Virus record (IMG/VR): IMGVR_UViG_3300009093_000017
Location: 1-48,848 of that record
DNA from: a virus
Reading direction: 5' to 3' (one strand)
DNA: 48,848 nt
The notes beneath the pieces are model-generated. The model was not told the DNA's origin and made no database searches. It saw nothing but the letters and a program-made list of their open reading frames with translations. Position 1 is the first letter of the stretch. Each line of letters opens with the position of its first letter. The position numbers were made by a program, and so were the translations under genes. This document shows, one piece after another, positions 31,181 to 39,818 of this stretch.

Positions 31181-31482
31181 CCTGCGTGGAACAATAGCCA
31201 TCCTACAGAGTAATCTCAATAGCACGACTGTTCATCACCTGTAGTTATTGAGACCAACAGAGTAAACCCACTATTCATTAGCGTTGTTGTATGATGTTAT
31301 AGGATTCACTAAGCATTCTAAATTTCTATAGCACAGAGACGGGCACCGGGGGCTCTCCCTTCCTCCTTACGGGTCGCAATCCCGTAAAAGGTGTCTCACA
31401 ATTTCCTGGTAAAAATCGGATTATCGTTATCTGTATTAAACAATACTTCTCAGATATTGTTGATTCTGATATTCTCTATCCA
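31181..31482. other. Non-coding interval with hairpins and a half-site
   Basis: No gene. It holds TCTCAATA/TATTGAGA arms (around 31213-31252), a perfect TTACGGG/CCCGTAA hairpin (31367-31387), flanking GAGAC...GTCTC complementarity, and the half-site TTATCGTTATCTG (31421-31433), identical to that at 1041. No T run follows the hairpins, so none is a clear terminator. Confidence 0.4.
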
Positions 31483-31677
31483 ATGAAGACGATACTTGGG
31501 ATGAAGGACGGTACGGATAAGTTGCCTTTTAAGCTTAAGGCTGCACGGTACTTGGACGGGGTATGGAAAACGAAGGTGTATCGGAGTGCGAAGAGTTTGT
31601 ATCGGGCGCAGCACGATGCTTTGTCTCCTTCTGTACTACGCTCTGGTACTTCTGGGATGAGTGTTAAGGAGAAGTGA
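31483..31677 (+). CDS. Small basic hypothetical protein
   Basis: Product of 64 residues, basic (MKTILGMKDGTDKLPFKLKAARYLDG...). Converges with and overlaps the GT9-like gene by 14 bases. No family recognised. Confidence 0.45.
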   Translation: MKTILGMKDGTDKLPFKLKAARYLDGVWKTKVYRSAKSLYRAQHDALSPSVLRSGTSGMSVKEK

Positions 31678-32350
31678 GGTCGGAGTACTTCAGGATGTAT
31701 TTGGAGTTTTCTTTTTCGAAGATGCAGTCGGGGTTGTCGGGGTAGGACTCCTGTATTCTGTTGGTCTTTACCGCTTCTGCTATGCTGTAGGGGAAGGACT
31801 GGTTTCCTATGAATATAGGGGCGCTTGCTATCAGTACTGCGAGCTGTAGGGCGTTTTCAACCTTCTCGTGATGTATTGGTCCGTACCTGCTGACGAAGTC
31901 CTGGTGTTCTTCTTCTAACCCTACGAATACGGCGTTCTTTCTATTGGCTAGCATCAGGGGCCATATTTCATCCCATATCGGGTTTCTGTATCGCATGGAC
32001 CTATTGATGATACTGAGGCCCAGATTGGAGGGAACGGTGAGCCACGGGCGTTTTACGTCGATTCTGGACCCTATGTAGTCTGCCTGCCACTCTGCGAGGT
32101 TCCTTCCCTTCTTCGACTTCCTGAATTCGGTGAAGTCGTACTTTATCGTTTCCGATAAATGTATCTGTACTTTCCGTATGTAGGGCTGGTTTTCGAGCAG
32201 AGGGCGCAGGAATTCGAGCGTTTCTTTGCTCATGGGTGTCCGGGTATCGGACCTGGTTGTTAGGTACAGATCTCCGCCTCCCAGCGCTTCAATACTCGCA
32301 AGGGCATAAATCAGATCTCCCATATCACCTGAGTGCAGGAAGCTCGACAT
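31664..32350 (-). CDS. GT9-like (heptosyltransferase-type) glycosyltransferase
   Basis: Product of 228 residues, shorter than typical GT9 enzymes (about 340). HSGDMGDLIYALASIEAL is the N-terminal glycine-rich loop, and IASAPIFIGNQSFPYSIAEA matches the C-terminal nucleotide-sugar site of the ADP-heptose transferase family. Last gene of the glycosylation island. A perfect palindrome (32143-32158) reads LSETIK. Confidence 0.65.
   Translation of the reverse strand: MSSFLHSGDMGDLIYALASIEALGGGDLYLTTRSDTRTPMSKETLEFLRPLLENQPYIRKVQIHLSETIKYDFTEFRKSKKGRNLAEWQADYIGSRIDVKRPWLTVPSNLGLSIINRSMRYRNPIWDEIWPLMLANRKNAVFVGLEEEHQDFVSRYGPIHHEKVENALQLAVLIASAPIFIGNQSFPYSIAEAVKTNRIQESYPDNPDCIFEKENSKYILKYSDLTSP
32143..32158. 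promoter_or_regulatory. Dispersed palindrome (16/16)
   Basis: TTATCGTTTCCGATAA, the reverse complement of the 15796/16837 copies; inside the GT9-like gene. Confidence 0.85.
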
Positions 32351-32352
32351 GT

Positions 32353-33120
32353 TTACGCTACTTCGTAACCTCTTTCGTTAAGCCAGCGGATAACCTTTTC
32401 AGGGTAGTATCCGTGGTAGGGGACCAGCTTGTCGTTGTACTCGCACTCGGATTCGTGTACTTTCTTTCCGTCTCTCTCTGCGAATTCAAGACGCTGGTCG
32501 TAGCGGTGAAAGAAAGCGGGGAGAACAACTTTTGCCTTGGCGTAGAAGGCTTCTGTCTTACGAAGGAATCCGAGGTGGAATATCTTTAACCGGGAGTCTC
32601 GGATAGCATGGTCAATGATTGGAAGTTCTCCTGCATGATGAGGCTCGTCACTAGGCATGTGGTACTCGGACGGACCCATTCGTGTAACCCACTTGCCGCA
32701 GCAGTAACCATCCGGGATAAGGGAATGAGGATCCCTCCAGAAATTGAGGCGATCGAAGGTGAGGGACATACCTGCATCCAGTCCCTGAGAGACTGCCTGA
32801 TGACAGTTCTCGTCGTCTGAGAGTACTTCGTCTGCATCCAGACAGATCTGCATTTCGTGTTTTAGATGCCTGCGAGCGAAGTTAAGCCATGTAACCCACC
32901 AGTTTGAATCTCCCTTGGGGTCAGGCCAGGGATAGTTGATTACTCGGATTTTGGGTTCGTAAGCGGCCCAGTATTCTGCTCTCTGTTTAGTACCATCTGT
33001 ACTGTCGCTGTCGCAGATTACTACCTCGTCACAAACCGGGAGAAGGGAAGATACAGCGAGTTCCCAGCAGTAATCCAGGGAATCCCCGTTACGAACACAT
33101 ACATATCCAGAGAGTTTCAT
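32353..33120 (-). CDS. Family 2 glycosyltransferase
   Basis: Product of 255 residues from the ATG at 33120, coupled to the preceding TGA. GT-A motifs: VVICDSDSTDGTKQRAEYW, EMQICLDADEVLSDDE (DxD for metal and nucleotide sugar). Cytoplasmic glycosyltransferase of the WaaE/KdtX-like kind. Substrate unknown. Confidence 0.8.
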   Translation of the reverse strand: MKLSGYVCVRNGDSLDYCWELAVSSLLPVCDEVVICDSDSTDGTKQRAEYWAAYEPKIRVINYPWPDPKGDSNWWVTWLNFARRHLKHEMQICLDADEVLSDDENCHQAVSQGLDAGMSLTFDRLNFWRDPHSLIPDGYCCGKWVTRMGPSEYHMPSDEPHHAGELPIIDHAIRDSRLKIFHLGFLRKTEAFYAKAKVVLPAFFHRYDQRLEFAERDGKKVHESECEYNDKLVPYHGYYPEKVIRWLNERGYEVA

Positions 33121-33389
33121 TCCACGGGAACCCAAGGACCGTCTTCATGCTGCTGTTCTTTAAGAAGTAATACCATTACCCCTGAAACATATCCTAGATC
33201 TTGATGCTCAAAAATTCCATCACAGAAATCAGATTTTGGATCCATACGGTCAATACGAGCCTCATAATTACTTATAAAGTCCCAAACATACGTTGGATCG
33301 AAATGAAGATTATCAGGATAGAAAATCTTCCTCCCCTTTTGAATCCTGTACTTCCCGTTATGAGTTACAATTCGGTACATATTACTCAT
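33117..33389 (-). CDS. Hypothetical protein
   Basis: Product of 90 residues, aromatic-rich, no family recognised. Overlaps both neighbours, so it belongs to the glycosylation operon. Confidence 0.5.
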   Translation of the reverse strand: MSNMYRIVTHNGKYRIQKGRKIFYPDNLHFDPTYVWDFISNYEARIDRMDPKSDFCDGIFEHQDLGYVSGVMVLLLKEQQHEDGPWVPVE

Positions 33390-33732
33390 TCATCTTGTTA
33401 TGATACTGTGCGCAGAGTTTTCCTGCTGCATCCATGGTTTCGTGAATAGCTCTGTCAATATCCTGAATCCTTACTGTCTTGGATCGGATGGATACAGTCT
33501 TCTCATCCGAAGTAAGGATCTGTGCCCATACAAAGAACAGTTGATTGTTTTCGAAAGTAACTCCAAATTCTGTATAAACAGGCTCAAGATCAATCATTTC
33601 GATTTCAAGTTCCTTGCCGTTCTTGTCGTAACAGCTTCCTGCCTGCTGGGTAAAAAGATCCACTACATAAGCAGCGATGCTGAAGTTAAAGAGTTTTTTG
33701 TCTTCGGGTTGATGGATGGATAGGATGTTCAT
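33382..33732 (-). CDS. Hypothetical protein
   Basis: Product of 116 residues, mixed alpha/beta (FGVTFENNQLFFVWAQIL), no family recognised. Encoded within the glycosylation operon. Confidence 0.5.
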   Translation of the reverse strand: MNILSIHQPEDKKLFNFSIAAYVVDLFTQQAGSCYDKNGKELEIEMIDLEPVYTEFGVTFENNQLFFVWAQILTSDEKTVSIRSKTVRIQDIDRAIHETMDAAGKLCAQYHNKMNE

Positions 33733-33733
33733 A

Positions 33734-34312
33734 TTAGATGTTTTTATAGGCCCAGATGCTGTCGATTACGAGATGGTATTCAGGATTTACTTCCTGAAGT
33801 GCCTGGTCAATTCCATTGTCAGGTTCTCCGGGATAACAGTCATGCCCGCAGATCCACCCTCCTTTTTTAACTAGAGGAGTCCAGATCTGAATATCTCGAA
33901 GTACGTCATGTTTCTCATGGGATCCATCAATGAATACTGCATCAAGAGGAAGTTTTGAAGGATGGAATGTAGCAATACGTCTTGCCCCTTCTTCTGATTC
34001 ACAAGGAAGTAATTCCACTTGTCCTCTGTCAATTTCTGCTGCGAGATTTTTTCTAAAATCCTGTTCGGTATTATCCTGAAATCTATCTATGCAATAGACT
34101 ACATGATTTTTCCTTGGAACCCACGATATAGCCTTTGCAGACTTTCCCTTATAGCTTCCTACCTCAGCAATAGAATTGACTCTTGTCGATAGTTCAGAAA
34201 GCCATGCAATCTCGGAATCAGTAGTCCACTGGCTGATTCCAGAACAATCCTGAATCATAAGACTCCATTTTTCGAGAAGTTGTTTTCTATTAGGATGTAG
34301 TAAGTCGATCAT
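33734..34312 (-). CDS. Class I methyltransferase (Methyltransf_24-like)
   Basis: Product of 192 residues. IAEVGSYKGKSAKAISW (motif I), VYCIDRFQDN, LDAVFIDGSHEKHDVLRDI and KKGGWICGHDCYPG follow the order of small-molecule/glycan O-methyltransferases of this group. Overlaps the epimerase gene, consistent with joint synthesis of a modified sugar. Confidence 0.75.
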   Translation of the reverse strand: MIDLLHPNRKQLLEKWSLMIQDCSGISQWTTDSEIAWLSELSTRVNSIAEVGSYKGKSAKAISWVPRKNHVVYCIDRFQDNTEQDFRKNLAAEIDRGQVELLPCESEEGARRIATFHPSKLPLDAVFIDGSHEKHDVLRDIQIWTPLVKKGGWICGHDCYPGEPDNGIDQALQEVNPEYHLVIDSIWAYKNI

Positions 34313-35313
34313 ACAATTTCACTCCATGATGGGGGTAGTTTCTTTGTTATGTCCAAGGGTGAGAATTTCTGTCCTTGTTTGGGTTCCTGAGTCTTTGCCC
34401 ATTCAGCCATTCTTTTCAATCCTGCAAGAAGAGGAATTCCTTTAATCATTGTTCCGAAATACTTCCTGACATTGTAGTGGTCGCAGTAAGCGTGTTGAAC
34501 TTCATTTCTTGCAGGAAGGTATTTGATAGGATGTGACGAGTCTCCCATGATTCCGCAGATCAGGATTGCCAGTTCATTTACCGAGCAAGGAACAGATCCT
34601 CCGATATTGAATGTTTGATTCCAGCATTCAGGAACATCAATACTCTCCGCGATAACAGGAGCAACGTCATCAATGTAAGAGAAGGCACGGGTCTGAGTAC
34701 CGTCTCCAAAGATGTTCAAAGGCTTTCCAAGCATGTGATTGTTCATGAATAGACCGATGACATTTCGATAAGGATCCGAAAGATTCTGGCGTTCTCCGTA
34801 AACATTGTGAGGACGGAAGATAACATACGGAAGTCCCCACATTTCATTTGCAGCCTTGAGGTCCATTTCGACTGAATACTTTGCGATACCGTAAGGATCG
34901 CAAGGATCAGGCTTCATATCCTCGTTAAATGGAGGCTTTCCGTGACCGTAAACAGCAATACTGGACAGGAATACAAAGCACTTTACGTCGGAGTTTACAG
35001 CACAATTAATCAGGTTGGTACTTCCAATCAGATTGTTGTTGTAGTTGTAGTTTCGAATGAAGTGACTCAGTCCTTCTGCGGCGTAGGCCGCTGCATGGAT
35101 GATGTAATCAATCTGGTATCGCTCAAAGAATTCGTTCAGTTTATGTTTGTCGCAGATATCCATCAGGATAAACATCGCTTCTTTGGGAACATTGTTTTCA
35201 TTCCCTCCGCTCAGATCATCCATTGCAAAGACAGTATGACTCTTTTTAACAAGAGATTCACAGATGTGACTTCCGATAAATCCTGCACCGCCTGTAACTA
35301 GAACTGTGCTCAT
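34309..35313 (-). CDS. NAD-dependent nucleotide-sugar epimerase/dehydratase
   Basis: Product of 334 residues, extended SDR. VLVTGGAGFIGSHICE (NAD loop, 5-20), FLSSIAVYG (catalytic Ser), PYGIAKYSVE (YxxxK) and a C-terminal sugar-binding region. Related to UDP-glucose 4-epimerases and GDP-mannose dehydratases. It supplies an activated sugar for the neighbouring glycosyltransferases. Overlaps both neighbours by 4-5 bases. Confidence 0.9.
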   Translation of the reverse strand: MSTVLVTGGAGFIGSHICESLVKKSHTVFAMDDLSGGNENNVPKEAMFILMDICDKHKLNEFFERYQIDYIIHAAAYAAEGLSHFIRNYNYNNNLIGSTNLINCAVNSDVKCFVFLSSIAVYGHGKPPFNEDMKPDPCDPYGIAKYSVEMDLKAANEMWGLPYVIFRPHNVYGERQNLSDPYRNVIGLFMNNHMLGKPLNIFGDGTQTRAFSYIDDVAPVIAESIDVPECWNQTFNIGGSVPCSVNELAILICGIMGDSSHPIKYLPARNEVQHAYCDHYNVRKYFGTMIKGIPLLAGLKRMAEWAKTQEPKQGQKFSPLDITKKLPPSWSEIV

Positions 35314-36866
35314 AAAACCCCCAGATTTTCTACTGCATCCTGAACTTTATCCACCGAAATTGAGTTAATGCAGTCCGGAGAGCAGTTCACAAACGTCTTG
35401 CCTTCCTCTCTGTGCCTTTTTCCAGAGCATTCAATAGAAGGATCCGCATCAATTCCAACGTGCTTGTCACTGTCTGTCATGATGTATTTCGCGTTTGTAA
35501 CCCCAAAAAGACCGATTGTAGGGCAGTTCATGGCCTGAGCAGCGTGCATCGGAAAGCTGTCCACTCCGATAAACAGGTTTGCCACCTTCATGATGGAACA
35601 GAGCTGATGTAGGGTTGTTTTCCCGGTCCAGTTGTATACTGACATGGGAATCTGTGGGTTCTTGGTGCCTACTGCTGCCACCTTAAACCCTCGAATAATC
35701 AACCAATTTGCCAGTTCTGCGAACTTTTCGTGAGGCCAGTTCTTTCCCGGCCAGTCTCCGTGATCCATATGCAGTACGCAGAGCTTGTCTTGAGGGGAGC
35801 AGATGGTTTCTTTGATCTTTCGGGCGAATATATCGTCCTGTTCACTGGGGAAGATATCCAGTTTCATCTTAACTTCCCCAAGTCCTGGGAGATATTCACG
35901 GGTTTGTTCCTCGTAAGCCTTGATAATATGGGTAAGAGGACGAGATTCGTAGGCTCCGTTCAAATCTATCGTTAACGAGTTTACGAGTTGGAACTGACCC
36001 CCTGCCTGACGGATGTTTTTGTTCCCGTTAAAGATCTGAGGGGTGTTCGTTTCCACATAAATATCGGAAAGAGGGTTGGATTCCTTGATTGCACGAACAA
36101 TAGGGGTAGTAAGAAGAACATCTCCGATGGCGTAATTCCTTCGTACAATGATCGGAAATCGGAAGTTACGAACTTTCAGATAGTGGGCCCATCTTTTCTT
36201 CAAAACCTCGTGATTTCGAGCCTGAGCAGCCTCACAGCGTACCTTTACTTCAGGCTGGGTCTGTACCGTCTCACCTCTTTTATGAGGCATGGTGAAGGAA
36301 ACACGTTGAATCTGGTATCCCTTCTCCTGCATACGAAGGGAAAGGTCTGAATCATCCCCGTAAATGAAGTCAAGATAGTCACTAAACAGAGGAGCGTATT
36401 GTTTAACGATAGAAACCTTCACGCATAGACAAGATCCCTCGACATATTCGTACCGAGGTCCGTCAAATCCATGCATGTTTTCGTGTAGAGAACAGCATGT
36501 TCCCGCAGGTCCGGTAAGCGCTACATTCTGATTCCCCTCCATTGGGGAGATGAGCATGTCAAGCCATCTACAGGTAGGAATAGTATCGTTGTTAAGTGCT
36601 ATGAAGTAAGTACTTACGTTATCAATAGCGAGTTGGAAAGCTTTGTTGTTTGGAGGGATAAATCCTTCGTTGGTTTCGTTATGAATGACTGTAACATTGT
36701 CATGCTGGCAACTAATCTGGTCAAAATACTCCTTGGTTCCATCCGTTGATCCGTTGTTTGTGAGGATAAGATGGAAGTCATGGCTGTTCTCGAAGATCGC
36801 ATCAATGCAACAGCGAGTGGATTCCAGTCGATTGAGTCCGATAACGGAGATTGTGAACTTACTCAT
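35310..36866 (-). CDS. Two-domain glycosyltransferase: GT2 fused to GT9
   Basis: Product of 518 residues. Residues 1-225 are a GT2 domain (ILTNNGSTDGTKEYF, ALNNDTIPTCRWLDML, FIYGDDSDLSLRMQEKGYQI); residues 230-518 are a GT9 domain (VRRNYAIGDVLLTTPIVRAI, HMDHGDWPGKNWPHEKFAEL, FIGVDSFPMHAAQAMNCPTIGLFG). The fusion would add two sugars in sequence. First enzyme gene of the island, overlapping the XRE regulator stop by 8 bases. A partial palindrome lies at 35966-35981. Confidence 0.85.
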   Translation of the reverse strand: MSKFTISVIGLNRLESTRCCIDAIFENSHDFHLILTNNGSTDGTKEYFDQISCQHDNVTVIHNETNEGFIPPNNKAFQLAIDNVSTYFIALNNDTIPTCRWLDMLISPMEGNQNVALTGPAGTCCSLHENMHGFDGPRYEYVEGSCLCVKVSIVKQYAPLFSDYLDFIYGDDSDLSLRMQEKGYQIQRVSFTMPHKRGETVQTQPEVKVRCEAAQARNHEVLKKRWAHYLKVRNFRFPIIVRRNYAIGDVLLTTPIVRAIKESNPLSDIYVETNTPQIFNGNKNIRQAGGQFQLVNSLTIDLNGAYESRPLTHIIKAYEEQTREYLPGLGEVKMKLDIFPSEQDDIFARKIKETICSPQDKLCVLHMDHGDWPGKNWPHEKFAELANWLIIRGFKVAAVGTKNPQIPMSVYNWTGKTTLHQLCSIMKVANLFIGVDSFPMHAAQAMNCPTIGLFGVTNAKYIMTDSDKHVGIDADPSIECSGKRHREEGKTFVNCSPDCINSISVDKVQDAVENLGVL

Positions 36867-37053
36867 AGGGTACGTAGCTGATAACTTTCTTGAATTTCAT
36901 TGCACGAAGCAGCTTGTCTCCTGGATCTCGTTTTCCATGGAGTATATCACTCAGGTAAGGCTCCGAGATATTGAGATATTCTGCTGCCATTTTCTGGGAT
37001 CCTGATTTCTTTACCAGAAGTTCAAGGCTTGTTATAAACGCTGATATGTTCAT
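36859..37053 (-). CDS. XRE/Cro-like transcriptional regulator
   Basis: Product of 64 residues from the ATG at 37053 (a TTG at 37068 is less likely). HTH: SQKMAAEYLNISEPYLSDILHGKRDPGDKLLRAM, the full HTH_3 pattern. First gene of the - strand glycosylation operon. A 16-bp palindrome CTGATTAGTCAATCAG (37057-37072) lies just before its ATG, suggesting autoregulation. Confidence 0.8.
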   Translation of the reverse strand: MNISAFITSLELLVKKSGSQKMAAEYLNISEPYLSDILHGKRDPGDKLLRAMKFKKVISYVPYE

Positions 37054-37056
37054 TAG

Positions 37057-37072
37057 CTGATTAGTCAATCAG
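37057..37072. promoter_or_regulatory. Candidate operator of the XRE regulator
   Basis: CTGATT-AGTC-AATCAG: 6-bp perfect arms around a 4-base centre, placed 3 bases upstream of the regulator ATG. TTGACT boxes flank it on the - strand. It is different in sequence from the genome-wide palindrome. Confidence 0.5.
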
Positions 37073-37140
37073 ATATAGGAATATGAGTCAATTAAAATTC
37101 CTGCTTGTGAGAAAAAATTTACAGAGTAGAATGCCAGATA

Positions 37141-38106
37141 ATGTCACGGCTGACCTTCAGTACTGCTCGTACTTTACTCGCGCCCCTTATTACACCGGGT
37201 AATTCCAATGACATTAGCGTGTATAATGCACTGAATTATGTAACGGAGAGACTAATCAAGAGCGGTCGATGGAAGGGAACCCACTTCACTCAGTACTTTA
37301 CCGTTTACAATAACGAGATCACCTGCCCCGAAGATATCGAAACGGTGGACAAGGTTATCATGATTGACCAGAACACCCCGAATCAGGCGTGTTCTCAGGG
37401 CGTAAGTATTCAGCCCATGTGGTATCAGTTTAGCGAGAATGGAATGGGACTCTTCCCGACCAATTACGTAGGCGACACTCAGGCTATACGTCTTGGAGAT
37501 GGATACTGCACCTATCAAGACCCTCAAACTCCCAGCACATTCACCGTAAATGTAGAAGCAACAGGTGAGACGGGTCAGATTGTTTTCAAATGTTTGGATG
37601 CTAACGGAAATCCAATTTACAACAACGGAGTAGAGGGAATCAGTATCAACCTTCAGACTCAAATTCCGTACACAAGTGGAGATGCAATCACCAGTATTTA
37701 CGAAGTTGTTAAGCCACAAACAAAAGGCCGTATCTTTGTTGGATTGACCAATCCTACAGAACAAATAGCTGTATACAGTCAGGCCGAACTTTGTCCAAAC
37801 TATCAGAGATACAGGATTGTAGGTCAGTTTCCCGAGACAAGACTGGTATATGCTCTATGCAAGAGAGCTTTTGTTCCACTTCTGAATGACAACGACGAGG
37901 TATTTCCGTTCAATTTAAATGCCCTTCGGTATGCAGTACAAGCCTACGCATACGATCAGGCAAACGATTTGGAAAGATCCGAAGTTTACTGGAACCAGGC
38001 GTTTAAGATGCTGAATGAGGAGCTTGCCGATTTTGAGGGAGACTTCACTCGAAATCAGATTGAAGTTCAGAACAGAACCTACACCCATATCATGAATCTC
38101 ATCTGA
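37141..38106 (+). CDS. Virion protein, tail or connector candidate
   Basis: Product of 321 residues starting the second structural module. Resembles podoviral connector/tail proteins in composition: helical N-terminus (YNALNYVTERLIKSGRW), a beta-rich insert at 130-215, and a helical C-terminus with RYAVQAYAYDQANDLERSE. No definite family. Confidence 0.6.
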   Translation: MSRLTFSTARTLLAPLITPGNSNDISVYNALNYVTERLIKSGRWKGTHFTQYFTVYNNEITCPEDIETVDKVIMIDQNTPNQACSQGVSIQPMWYQFSENGMGLFPTNYVGDTQAIRLGDGYCTYQDPQTPSTFTVNVEATGETGQIVFKCLDANGNPIYNNGVEGISINLQTQIPYTSGDAITSIYEVVKPQTKGRIFVGLTNPTEQIAVYSQAELCPNYQRYRIVGQFPETRLVYALCKRAFVPLLNDNDEVFPFNLNALRYAVQAYAYDQANDLERSEVYWNQAFKMLNEELADFEGDFTRNQIEVQNRTYTHIMNLI

Positions 38107-38107
38107 A

Positions 38108-38722
38108 ATGGCTGACGCATTCAAAACAGATATCTTCAAGAAGTACTTCGATAACTCCAATCTGAAGTCTCTACAGATGTCGAATATCGGAGATACGCCT
38201 ACGTACTCCCTTTTGAGCGAAGGTTTGGGAGACGGACCCCAGGATGATTCTCTTCTTAACATCGCTATCGGTAACGATAATCCAGTTAATGAGGTAGCTC
38301 CTGCTGAAAACAACGCTCAATCATGGGAAAGAAACGCGACTTCTCTTCAAGGAGAGAATGATTCCTATCTCAATCCCAAACCAGAACAATCTTCTTCAGG
38401 TTTCTTGCATCTGCACAATATGCTTCTTGGAGAAGACGGACAAGGATCGAGTCGATTGAAAGGTGGATTTGATGTTGTGCACAATGTCGGAAATACTGAA
38501 TTAAACTACGATTCTTCCTTCGACCCACTTTCAAGACGTCAGGCTGATATACACGCACAAGGATTAAGAGACAGAGGGTTTAGAGTTATTGATGCTCATG
38601 CCAATCCTGATCCTACAGCAAGTTCAAATTCTCAGGCGTTTCACGACAAGTTTGGTCCCGCAACAGCACAAAATTCACCGGAGTTTCGTCTGCATCAGAA
38701 CGATGTGATGCACGCAATTTGA
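38108..38722 (+). CDS. Hypothetical virion-module protein
   Basis: Product of 204 residues, Ser/Asn/Asp-rich and probably partly disordered; ends in HQNDVMHAI. Palindrome copy (15/16) at 38265-38280. Confidence 0.55.
   Translation: MADAFKTDIFKKYFDNSNLKSLQMSNIGDTPTYSLLSEGLGDGPQDDSLLNIAIGNDNPVNEVAPAENNAQSWERNATSLQGENDSYLNPKPEQSSSGFLHLHNMLLGEDGQGSSRLKGGFDVVHNVGNTELNYDSSFDPLSRRQADIHAQGLRDRGFRVIDAHANPDPTASSNSQAFHDKFGPATAQNSPEFRLHQNDVMHAI
38265..38280. promoter_or_regulatory. Dispersed palindrome (15/16)
   Basis: CTATCGGTAACGATAA; only position 1 deviates. Inside the 38108-38722 gene. Confidence 0.8.
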
Positions 38723-38723
38723 T

Positions 38724-39818
38724 ATGCCAGGACTAGACAAATTTCCAATCAGAAATACGGGTGGTGGCAATGTTTACAGCAATGCCATGCGACTTGCAGA
38801 AGCACGTAGACAGTTTCAGGAAAGACAGGATCTTCAAGAGCGAGAACAACAGCTTCGAGAAGCAAGATTTGAACAGTCTTCAAGCATCGAAGAAAGAAAA
38901 TCCATGCTTGATTCAGCCAAATTCTCTGAGGAAGCAAGGAAGAATTCCGTTCAGGAACAGCAGAGAGATCAGATTATCAAGCTTGCTCAGGAAAGAGACA
39001 AGACTCTCAATGCTCAGAGGCAGCTTCAGATTCAGGCAGAAGAGAATCAGAATAAGATTTCGCAGACTCAGGCTTCTCAGGTTACCGATGCATTAAAGGA
39101 TCTTGGAAAACTAGATCCTTCTGATGTCAATTACCGTTCAAAGGTTTTGGATATCCAGGCAAAGTATCCGTATCTGGGGATGGAATCCAAGAATGGATTT
39201 GAGAAGATCTGGCAGAATCAGGTGGACAAAGGACTTGAAGCGAATGCTTCTCATATCAAGTCAGTCGATGAATTTGCGAAGGCTCACGGAGTAAATCCGA
39301 TTTACAACAACGATACAGGACGAGCTGATTTTGAAGCCATGCAGAAGGTTGCGGATGACAGAGCAATGGCCGTTAAAGAACAATCCAGACAGGATCTTAC
39401 TTCCAAAGGACTCAATATAACTGGCGCTCAGGAAACCGAAAAGGGAACGGAATTGAAATTCGGTCAGGCTCCAAATCCTGACAAGGACTTCAAGTCCAAG
39501 TATCAGATTTCTCGTGCAGAGGCTTTCGCTCCCGATACAAAGATTGAGGCAGGAAACTTCAAGGACAATCAGTTTGTCAACGACGATAGCGGAACTCACT
39601 ATAAGGTTACTGCAAAAACTCCTACAGGTGTGCCTGTTACAGCCTTTGTTCCTAAAGACGAATACAATCAGTACAAAGCATCGTTTAATCAAACTGCTTC
39701 ACCTCAAGCATCTTCGTCTGAACAAGTTCCAGTTGATTCAGAATCTCCTGTTCAAGCTCAACAGCCTCAAGCTGCATCTCAAAAACCTGCCTTGGGAGAT
39801 ATTTTTGGAGGTAGCTAA
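38724..39818 (+). CDS. Coiled-coil internal virion/ejection protein candidate
   Basis: Product of 364 residues. Long coiled coil at about 20-130, rich in Gln, Glu, Arg and Ser; C-terminal 70 residues low in complexity (Gln/Ser/Pro/Ala). This composition and the position before the 1277-residue protein resemble ejection proteins of podoviruses. TAATG coupling to the next gene. Confidence 0.6.
   Translation: MPGLDKFPIRNTGGGNVYSNAMRLAEARRQFQERQDLQEREQQLREARFEQSSSIEERKSMLDSAKFSEEARKNSVQEQQRDQIIKLAQERDKTLNAQRQLQIQAEENQNKISQTQASQVTDALKDLGKLDPSDVNYRSKVLDIQAKYPYLGMESKNGFEKIWQNQVDKGLEANASHIKSVDEFAKAHGVNPIYNNDTGRADFEAMQKVADDRAMAVKEQSRQDLTSKGLNITGAQETEKGTELKFGQAPNPDKDFKSKYQISRAEAFAPDTKIEAGNFKDNQFVNDDSGTHYKVTAKTPTGVPVTAFVPKDEYNQYKASFNQTASPQASSSEQVPVDSESPVQAQQPQAASQKPALGDIFGGS

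Noticed and set aside
31345-31400. tRNA-like arm (ACGGG-TCGCAAT-CCCGT)
   Set aside because: The loop lacks TTC and no acceptor, D or anticodon arm can be drawn.
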